The notes below the pieces were generated by a model. That model was not told the origin of the DNA, did not search any database, and saw only the letters and a list, made by a program, of their open reading frames with translations. 64,000 nt of DNA from Metabacillus sp. B2-18 (GTDB taxonomy: Bacteria > Bacillota > Bacilli > Bacillales > Bacillaceae), in the NCBI RefSeq assembly GCF_021117275.1, contig NZ_CP088245.1, forward strand, positions 1,711,501 to 1,775,500, given 5' to 3'. Below, piece by piece: positions 57,925 to 64,000 of the stretch (position 1 is the stretch's first letter; each line of letters starts with the position of its first letter). The translations under genes were made by a program, and so were the position numbers.

Positions 57925-58010
57925 GAAAAAAGACTGCTTGAAACAAGATGACCCTAACACCGCTAACTCGTATTAGGTATTCATAAATTGTTCCAGGCAG
58001 TCTTGTTTTA
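57925..58010 (-). terminator. Terminator of ylaJ
   Basis: AAGACTGC (57930-57937) pairs with GCAGTCTT (57997-58004) around a long loop, extended by further partial pairing. A6 at 57925-57930 gives the T-run on the minus strand, beyond the ylaJ stop. Confidence 0.65.
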
Positions 58011-58029
58011 ATTTAAAAAAGTAACTGAT

Positions 58030-58635
58030 TTACTTATCGTTTAAATGACCATTCGATTGATCTTGCTGTACTTTTTCTAACGACTTTTCTTCTTGCTCAT
58101 TTAGTTGATTTTTACCTTGCTCTGTTGGTTGTTTTTGCTGGTTATCTAAGATTTCAGACGGTACTTCTGGTACGACACGTCCTACAATGGCTGCTAACTC
58201 GTCTAAGATACCAACAACTGGTCGTCCTTTCTGAATTTCGTTGGCCATTTCACGTAGTCTAACGTTTGTATCTGCATCTGCAATGACGATTGCTCTTGCT
58301 CCATATGGATCATGCATTAAGCTTTCTGCAACTGTATATTTTATTGTTTCTACTTTATTACGATCAAGCTTTGAATTAACGTCAATACCAATAACTGCAA
58401 ATTGTCCAAGCACAACAGCTGTTGCATCGTTAACTTCAGGTATTTGAGTTGCGAGCTCCACAAGATGCTTTGAGATTTCTTGTCCTGTTTTACGATCAAC
58501 ATGCTCTTCTACGCTGTTTTTAACATTTATTGGTGTTTCGTTTCCGCCATTTTTTTGCGTATCATTGGCACCCTGGTCTTGATTGCAACCGGTTATGATG
58601 AGGAACGATAACAAAAGAATTGTAATGAATTTCAT
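58030..58635 (-). CDS. ylaJ: YlaJ/YhcN-family sporulation lipoprotein
   Basis: This 201-residue lipoprotein has a signal ending LIITGC (Cys17), a Asn/Gln-rich linker and the YhcN/YlaJ domain (about 45-150: TAVVLGQFAVIGIDV, then VKTIK and MHDPYGARAIVIADADT). Members sit in the forespore or inner spore membrane and aid germination. The C-terminal tail is rich in Gln, Glu and Lys. A sporulation promoter was not identified with confidence. Confidence 0.87.
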   Translation of the reverse strand: MKFITILLLSFLIITGCNQDQGANDTQKNGGNETPINVKNSVEEHVDRKTGQEISKHLVELATQIPEVNDATAVVLGQFAVIGIDVNSKLDRNKVETIKYTVAESLMHDPYGARAIVIADADTNVRLREMANEIQKGRPVVGILDELAAIVGRVVPEVPSEILDNQQKQPTEQGKNQLNEQEEKSLEKVQQDQSNGHLNDK

Positions 58636-58881
58636 GAGATCACTCCTTAAGATTTTTTAGAATTTAGTGTTATTCATTGAATTTAATTGTTCATTTGACA
58701 TCAGAATTTCAGTTGAAAAGAAGTTTTTTTACTGCTTTTTAATTTTATTGTCTAATAAACCTTCTATCTTTATTCATTCTTTCATATATTTTAGCAACGC
58801 TTCATTCACAGCTTGACTTTTTTTCACCACCTAATTGTATAAACTCCATAAAAAAATAGGAACGGAGTAGGAGGCGGAGGT

Positions 58882-60210
58882 TTGAGGAAGATTTATGTTT
58901 TAGACACAAATGTATTATTGCAAGATCCGAATTCAATTTTTTCTTTTGAAGAAAATGAAGTAGTAATTCCAGCAGTGGTTTTAGAAGAGGTTGATTCAAA
59001 GAAGCGGTATATGGATGAAATAGGTAGAAATGCAAGACAAGTTTCAAAATTGATTGATCAGCTTAGAGAAACAGGCAAACTTCATGAGAAAATTCCTTTA
59101 CCAAATGGTGGGTCATTAAGGATAGAATTAAATCATCGGTCTTTTCACCAATTACAAGAAATTTTTGTTGAAAAAACAAATGATAACCGAATACTTGCAG
59201 TTGCAAAGAATTTATCTTTAGAGGAACAAACGAAAGAAAATGGCCGAGCAGTTATTTTAGTAAGTAAGGACACGCTCGTTCGAGTAAAGGCTGATGCGAT
59301 CGGTTTAATAGCTGAGGATTTTTTAAGTGATCGAGTAGTTGAAATTGATCACATCTATTCAGGCTTTCTCGACTTGTATATTAGCAATGAAAATTTAAAT
59401 CGTTTTTATGAAAAAAATGAGTTAATATTATCAGAAATAACGAATCATCCTTTTTATCCAAATCAATTTGTGATCATGAAAGATGCACTTGGAGGTTCTT
59501 CATCTGCGATTGGTAAGGTGGATCATTCAGGTAAAAAAATCCAAAGACTTGTATTTGATCATGACCACATTTGGGGAATTAAACCTAGAAATGTTCAGCA
59601 AACGATGGCTATGGAGCTTTTACTTAGAACGGACTTGCCTTTAGTTACATTAATTGGAAAAGCAGGAACTGGAAAAACATTACTTGCTTTAGCGGCAGGC
59701 CTTATGCAAACTGAAGATCTTGGTTCTTACAAAAAGTTACTTGTTGCAAGACCGATCGTACCTGTTGGAAAAGATTTAGGATTTTTACCTGGTGAGAAAG
59801 AAGAAAAGCTTAGACCGTGGATGCAGCCAATATTTGATAACCTTGAATATCTCTTTAATACCAAAAAGCCAGGTGAGCTTGATGCGATATTAGCTGGTAT
59901 GGGGTCAATTGAAGTAGAAGCTTTAACGTATATTCGTGGGAGAAGTATACCTGAGCAAATTATTATTATTGATGAAGCACAAAATTTAACAAAACATGAA
60001 GTGAAAACAATTCTTACGCGTGTTGGTGAGAGAAGTAAAATTGTTCTAATGGGGGATCCTGAACAAATAGATCATCCTTATTTAGATGAATATAATAATG
60101 GACTAACCTATGTTGTGGAAAAGTTTAAAGATCAGCCTATAGCCGGTCATGTAAGGCTGGTAAAAGGAGAAAGATCTGGGTTAGCTCAGCTTGCGGCTGA
60201 CTTACTATAG
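58882..60210 (+). CDS. ylaK: YlaK, PIN-PhoH fusion ATPase
   Basis: This 442-residue protein joins a PIN-type nuclease domain (about 1-150; YVLDTNVLLQDP with the first acidic residue) to a PhoH-type ATPase (about 225-442; Walker A GKAGTGKT, Walker B IIIIDEAQNLT). Such PhoH2-type fusions act as RNA helicase/ribonucleases in other bacteria. The start is TTG at 58882 directly behind GGAGGCGGAGG. B. subtilis ylaK is the equivalent. Confidence 0.88.
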   Translation: MRKIYVLDTNVLLQDPNSIFSFEENEVVIPAVVLEEVDSKKRYMDEIGRNARQVSKLIDQLRETGKLHEKIPLPNGGSLRIELNHRSFHQLQEIFVEKTNDNRILAVAKNLSLEEQTKENGRAVILVSKDTLVRVKADAIGLIAEDFLSDRVVEIDHIYSGFLDLYISNENLNRFYEKNELILSEITNHPFYPNQFVIMKDALGGSSSAIGKVDHSGKKIQRLVFDHDHIWGIKPRNVQQTMAMELLLRTDLPLVTLIGKAGTGKTLLALAAGLMQTEDLGSYKKLLVARPIVPVGKDLGFLPGEKEEKLRPWMQPIFDNLEYLFNTKKPGELDAILAGMGSIEVEALTYIRGRSIPEQIIIIDEAQNLTKHEVKTILTRVGERSKIVLMGDPEQIDHPYLDEYNNGLTYVVEKFKDQPIAGHVRLVKGERSGLAQLAADLL

Positions 60211-60229
60211 TGCTCTACAATTAGTCAAA

Positions 60230-60262
60230 AAGAAAAGGGCTTTGATCAGCCCTTTTCTTAAC
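60230..60262. terminator. Terminator between ylaK and the convergent gene
   Basis: AAGAAAAGGGCT (60230-60241) and AGCCCTTTTCTT (60248-60259), a 12-bp stem. Confidence 0.88.
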
Positions 60263-60265
60263 TCA

Positions 60266-60763
60266 TTAAGAAACTATAATTTCCTTTACATGTTTTATTG
60301 GTGAATCAACATTTGATCCATCACCATAATAAACGTGAATAGGACCATCTTCTTTAAGAGGTTTTCCTTTCTTGCTAAACCCTAAGATCATCTCTGAAGC
60401 ATCTCCAAGTGAAACGATGTATTTCTGATCTTTTGTAATAAATTGAACCTCTTTTGCATCATCTTGGGTCTCTGCATTTTGAAGGAAGGGTTTAAAAGGA
60501 ATTCCAAAGGTTCCGTTCAAAATTTTTTCTTTTTCATATGTACGTTCTGTCTTAAGTGTTGGAGGGTAAATAGCTCCTTCACGAATTTCACGTTCCCAGT
60601 GTTTAGATACCGCTTTCGTATACTCTTCTAACTCATCTTTTGATTCCTGTTCCGTATGAAAATATGTTGTTAAATCAACTTTTCTATCATCGAAAATCCA
60701 AACTCCTGGATCTAAGGTAACTTGATAATTTACCTTTCCTTTTATAATAATAATTGAATTCAT
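60266..60763 (-). CDS. Conserved soluble protein, unrecognised
   Basis: This 165-residue protein begins MNSIIIIKGKVNYQVTLDPG and contains GVWIFDDRKVDL and GFSKKGKPLKEDGPIHVYYGDG. It appears beta-rich and soluble, with no signal or membrane segment. I am not able to name its function. ATG at 60763 is chosen because AAAGGGG lies upstream; GTG 60772 is too near to that site. Confidence 0.7.
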   Translation of the reverse strand: MNSIIIIKGKVNYQVTLDPGVWIFDDRKVDLTTYFHTEQESKDELEEYTKAVSKHWEREIREGAIYPPTLKTERTYEKEKILNGTFGIPFKPFLQNAETQDDAKEVQFITKDQKYIVSLGDASEMILGFSKKGKPLKEDGPIHVYYGDGSNVDSPIKHVKEIIVS

Positions 60764-61070
60764 TATGAACACCCCTTTACAACGCTAGTATAAGCTTTTA
60801 TGGAAAATTTGTCACATGTTAAGAAAGCAATCCTTTCAATGAGGTTTACAATTAATTCCATTGCGAAAGTGAACATCATTTGTGTAAAAATACATTGGCT
60901 TTAACTTATAAAAATCTAATTCCATTATGATAATATTTAAGAATTAGCAAATAGGCTTAAATTTTAGAGGATTATTTAATCTTTAGTCTGTTTGTCCTTG
61001 CTTTTTTCTTTCAATGGATTTAATATTAATACATAGAATAGGGTAATCGCTCGGAAACGGAGGGATTAAA

Positions 61071-61352
61071 TTGGCGTCTGAGATTGCTGTTAATCATCGA
61101 GAAAAGGCACTTGCGGTACTTAAGGCAGATGCTGATAAAATCATGAAATTAATCAAGGTTCAAATGGATAATTTAACGATGCCTCAATGTCCACTTTATG
61201 AAGAGGTTTTAGATACACAAATGTTTGGTTTATCTAGAGAAATAGACTTCGCTGTAAGGCTTGGTTTAGTTGAGGAACGTGAAGGAAAAGAACTTCTTGA
61301 TTCGCTTGAAAGAGAGTTGTCTGCATTACACGATGCATTTACAACAAAATAG
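61071..61352 (+). CDS. ylaN: YlaN, UPF0358 family
   Basis: This 93-residue all-helical protein matches YlaN along its length ([20 protein letters not shown], then [17 protein letters not shown]). YlaN is essential in B. subtilis under ordinary iron supply and has been linked to Fur control of iron. The start is TTG at 61071 behind GGAGGG. It is followed by a terminator and then ftsW, as in B. subtilis. Confidence 0.93.
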   Translation: MASEIAVNHREKALAVLKADADKIMKLIKVQMDNLTMPQCPLYEEVLDTQMFGLSREIDFAVRLGLVEEREGKELLDSLERELSALHDAFTTK

Positions 61353-61359
61353 TTGACTA

Positions 61360-61397
61360 AAAACTCAAACTCACATGTAATAGTTTGAGTTTTTTTA
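61360..61397 (+). terminator. Terminator of ylaN
   Basis: AAAACTCAAACT (61360-61371) pairs with AGTTTGAGTTTT (61382-61393), followed by T residues. Confidence 0.9.
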
Positions 61398-61514
61398 GTT
61401 TATTGATAAAAATATGATGATTTTAAAGGATTTTCCTCTATAAAAAGCGAAGATATAGTAAAATAAAGGTACAACTAGATTTACTTCATGTTTTTAAGTA
61501 AGGAAGAGATAATT

Positions 61515-62732
61515 ATGATGAAAAAAATAATAAAATCATATGATTATTCATTAATATTGGCTGTTATCCTGTTATGTTCATTTGGACTTGTTATGGTTTA
61601 TAGTTCTAGTATGATCACAGCAGTTGCACGATATGGCTTTGAGCCAGATCATTTTTTTCAAAGGCAAAAAATGGCTCTTATTGGAGGCGGTCTTGCATTT
61701 ATTGTAATGATGATTTTTCCTTACAGAGCATTTTTAAATAGTAAAATTTTGAAATTTATTGTCTTTGGATCTATTGGACTCTTAGTCTCTTTATTTTTCA
61801 TCGGGCATGTAGCAGGTAACGCTCAAAGTTGGATCAAGTTGGGGGGTTTCAGCCTTCAGCCTGGGGAGTTTGTGAAGCTAAGTGTAATCATTTATCTTGC
61901 AGCTGTTTATGATAAGAAGCAGTCTTATATAGATGAATTTGGACGAGGTGTTCTTCCTCCGCTTATTTTCACAGGACTTATTTGCTTTTTTGTTGTCATT
62001 CAACCTGATTTTGGAACTGCTTTTATAATTGGGATGATTGCTATTTGTATGATTGTCTGCTCAGGAATGGCGATAAAAAGTATGTTAAAGCTAATATCTC
62101 TATTCGGGCTGTTTTGCTTATTGATGCTGCCGTATATCATTCTTAAAGGATTTTTTAGCGATGAACAGATGAGTCGTTTTACTGGTGTGCTAGATCCTTT
62201 CGGAAACGAAGGGGGAGCTGGATATCAACTTGTAAATTCTCTTTATGCAATTGGTTCCGGTGGCTTGACAGGATTAGGTTTGGGACAAAGTGTTCAAAAG
62301 TATGGATACTTACCTGAATCACATACTGATTTTATAATGTCTATCATTGCTGAGGAATTAGGAATTTTAGGAGTCCTATTTGTATTGATTCTACTATCAT
62401 TTATTGTAATAAAAGGGTTCTATATTGCAAGGAAATGTCAAGATCCTTTTGGTACCTTGCTTGCCGTTGGTATTTCAAGTATGATTGCCATTCAATCTAT
62501 GATTAATTTAGGCGGGTTAACGGGAATGCTACCGATTACAGGTGTTCCTTTACCGTTTATAAGCTACGGAGGTTCTTCTATTCTTTTGCTCCTTATTTCT
62601 ATGGGGCTACTTATAAATGTTTCAATGTTTACAACATACCGTGATACGTATAAGAAGCCTGTTAAAGTGGATAATCAACCATTACAAGAAATCAAGCCTA
62701 TTCAAACAACAAAGAATACTTCAATAAGATAA
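61515..62732 (+). CDS. ftsW: FtsW, septal peptidoglycan glycosyltransferase
   Basis: This 405-residue SEDS protein has about ten membrane segments and the family motifs: GFSLQPGEFVKLSVI, VIQPDFGTAFI, YQLVNSLYAIGSGGLTGLG and TGVPLPFISYGGSS. With a class B PBP it builds septal peptidoglycan. ATG 61515 is preferred because AGGAAGAG lies eight bases upstream; an earlier in-frame ATG at 61488 has no site. Position before pycA identifies FtsW and not RodA or SpoVE. Confidence 0.9.
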   Translation: MMKKIIKSYDYSLILAVILLCSFGLVMVYSSSMITAVARYGFEPDHFFQRQKMALIGGGLAFIVMMIFPYRAFLNSKILKFIVFGSIGLLVSLFFIGHVAGNAQSWIKLGGFSLQPGEFVKLSVIIYLAAVYDKKQSYIDEFGRGVLPPLIFTGLICFFVVIQPDFGTAFIIGMIAICMIVCSGMAIKSMLKLISLFGLFCLLMLPYIILKGFFSDEQMSRFTGVLDPFGNEGGAGYQLVNSLYAIGSGGLTGLGLGQSVQKYGYLPESHTDFIMSIIAEELGILGVLFVLILLSFIVIKGFYIARKCQDPFGTLLAVGISSMIAIQSMINLGGLTGMLPITGVPLPFISYGGSSILLLLISMGLLINVSMFTTYRDTYKKPVKVDNQPLQEIKPIQTTKNTSIR

Positions 62733-62741
62733 AATTTACTT

Positions 62742-62786
62742 AAATACCCATCAGTCACAAATGTCTGTCTGACGGGTATTTTATTT
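62742..62786 (+). terminator. Terminator of ftsW
   Basis: AAATACCCATCAG (62742-62754) and CTGACGGGTATTT (62769-62781) pair with one mismatch; T residues follow. Confidence 0.82.
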
Positions 62787-62846
62787 ATATTCTGAAGATA
62801 ACTACCTGCTGTGTTAGTCTAAAAGGCCAAATAGCCATTGATTTTC

Positions 62847-62877
62847 TGTATAACATTTTTATTCAATGTGTTATACT
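62847..62877 (+). promoter_or_regulatory. pycA promoter with CcpN-like inverted pair
   Basis: TGTGTTATACT (62867-62877) matches the CcpN motif TRTGHYATAYW at all 11 positions and contains the extended -10 TGTTATACT. On the other strand, 62857-62847 reads AATGTTATACA, 10 of 11 to the same motif, so TATAACA/TGTTATA form an inverted pair 13 bases apart. Because the motif resembles an extended -10, chance overlap with the promoter is possible. Confidence 0.45.
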
Positions 62878-62919
62878 AATTGCAAACTAATTGTTTGTTT
62901 TAGGAGGGGAAATGATTTA

Positions 62920-64000
62920 ATGGGTAAAGTGAATAAGCTTTTAGTTGCAAACAGAGGGGAAATAGCGATTCGGGTTTTTCGGGCATGTACAGAGTTGAAT
63001 ATTAGGACAGTAGCGATTTATTCGAAAGAAGATACAGGATCATATCATCGCTATAAAGCTGATGAAGCTTATTTAGTAGGAGAAGGAAAGAAACCAATTG
63101 ATGCCTATCTTGATATCGAAGGAATCATTGAGATCGCAAAAAATAATCAGGTTGATGCAATACATCCAGGTTATGGTTTTTTATCTGAGAATATTCATTT
63201 TGCTAGAAGATGCGAGGAAGAAGGAATCATTTTTGTCGGTCCTAAATCTGAGCATTTAGATATGTTTGGAGATAAGGTAAAGGCAAGAAAACAAGCAGAA
63301 CTAGCTAATATACCTGTTATTCCGGGGAGTGATGGTCCTGTAGCAAACCTTGATGAAGTGATTGAATTTGGAGATACATACGATTATCCTTTTATGATTA
63401 AGGCCTCACTAGGAGGCGGTGGAAGAGGTATGAGAATTGTAAGAAGTAAAGAAAGCTTACAAGAATCATATGAACGAGCAAAATCTGAAGCGAAAGCAGC
63501 TTTTGGGAACGATGAGGTTTATGTAGAAAAATTTATTGAGAATCCTAAACATATTGAAGTTCAAATATTTGGAGATCATGACGGGAAAACTGTTCACCTT
63601 TATGAAAGAGATTGTTCTGTCCAGAGACGTCATCAAAAGGTTGTTGAGGTAGCACCTAGTGTTTCTTTATCGGAGGACCTTCGTATTAGGATTTGCGATG
63701 ATGCTGTAAAGCTTATGGATAATGTGAAATATTTAAATGCAGGAACAGTTGAATTTTTAGTTTCAGGAGATCACTATTATTTCATTGAAGTAAATCCACG
63801 TGTACAGGTTGAACATACGATAACTGAAATGATAACAGGAATTGATATTGTCCAAACTCAAATTCTAATAGCTCAGGGTCATAATCTGGCAAGTAAAGAG
63901 ATTGGCATTCTATCTCAAGATCAAATTAAAGTAAATGGTTATGCAATTCAATCAAGGGTAACGACAGAAGATCCTTTAAATAACTTTATGCCTGATACCG
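62920..64000 (+). CDS. pycA: Pyruvate carboxylase, N-terminal part
   Basis: The frame opens at ATG 62920 behind AGGAGGGG and runs to the window edge without a stop (about 360 residues of a usual about 1,150). It shows the biotin carboxylase domain: [16 protein letters not shown] at the start, [10 protein letters not shown], the ATP-grasp glycine loop [42 protein letters not shown] and [14 protein letters not shown]. The last motif, TITE without the usual variant of acetyl-CoA carboxylase, and the place after ftsW point to pyruvate carboxylase, which makes oxaloacetate for the TCA cycle and gluconeogenesis. Confidence 0.92.
   Translation, partial: MGKVNKLLVANRGEIAIRVFRACTELNIRTVAIYSKEDTGSYHRYKADEAYLVGEGKKPIDAYLDIEGIIEIAKNNQVDAIHPGYGFLSENIHFARRCEEEGIIFVGPKSEHLDMFGDKVKARKQAELANIPVIPGSDGPVANLDEVIEFGDTYDYPFMIKASLGGGGRGMRIVRSKESLQESYERAKSEAKAAFGNDEVYVEKFIENPKHIEVQIFGDHDGKTVHLYERDCSVQRRHQKVVEVAPSVSLSEDLRIRICDDAVKLMDNVKYLNAGTVEFLVSGDHYYFIEVNPRVQVEHTITEMITGIDIVQTQILIAQGHNLASKEIGILSQDQIKVNGYAIQSRVTTEDPLNNFMPDT

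Overview
The window is low-GC, densely coded chromosomal DNA from a member of the Bacillaceae close to Bacillus. The main argument is gene order. From memory, the backbone yknWXYZ - fruRKA - sipT - ykoA-like - ykpA - ykpB - ykpC - mreBH - ktrC - rnjA/rpoY - def - ykyA - pdhABCD - slp - SR1/SR1P - speA - yktA - yktB - ykzI - suhB(yktC) - ylaF - typA - ylaH - ylaI - ylaL - ylaJ - ylaK - ylaN - ftsW - pycA follows one continuous stretch of the B. subtilis chromosome. Strong AGGAGG-type ribosome sites, frequent TTG/GTG starts, sigma-A promoters and sporulation genes fit the same group. No tRNA, rRNA, CRISPR array, insertion sequence or prophage was seen.

Region by region: 1-194 is the tail of a malic enzyme. 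316-3939 is the yknWXYZ export operon, with yknW broken by an in-frame TGA. 4149-7808 is the fructose PTS operon behind a clear promoter and a tandem-repeat candidate FruR operator. 7964-14349 holds an Ohr peroxidase, signal peptidase I, a DUF4349 lipoprotein, a CstA-type pyruvate/peptide carrier with an upstream cre, a LysE exporter and a CPBP protease. 14460-25357 holds ykpA (ABC-F), a LytS/LytT pair, ykpB, a COG0523 GTPase, aminopeptidase AmpS, a YdbM-like flavoprotein, small proteins and mreBH. 25854-30621 holds an InhA metalloprotease and RecQ. 30726-37051 holds transporters, ktrC, RNase J1 with the RNAP epsilon subunit, deformylase and a YjcZ-type sporulation peptide.

37438-43990 is ykyA, the pyruvate dehydrogenase operon and slp. 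44250-47567 is the most accessory part: a small membrane protein, a decayed BCCT betaine/choline-type transporter, and a two-gene operon for a repeated helical domain that I cannot assign (three units in one protein, one in the next). 47753-48130 is the SR1 regulatory RNA encoding SR1P, with matches to CcpN and CcpA operators. 48169-64000 runs from speA through typA, the yla genes and ftsW into the start of pycA.

Carbon metabolism recurs: fructose uptake, CstA with a LytST pair beside it, pyruvate dehydrogenase, SR1/SR1P and pyruvate carboxylase all act around glycolysis and pyruvate. Candidate CcpA or CcpN sites sit in front of cstA, SR1 and pycA. Two genes (yknW, ylaL) carry single lesions and one transporter is far decayed. 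The best candidates for undescribed biology are the repeated-domain pair at 45340-47567, the 23-residue cationic peptide at 34873-34944, and CcpN-type control of pycA.
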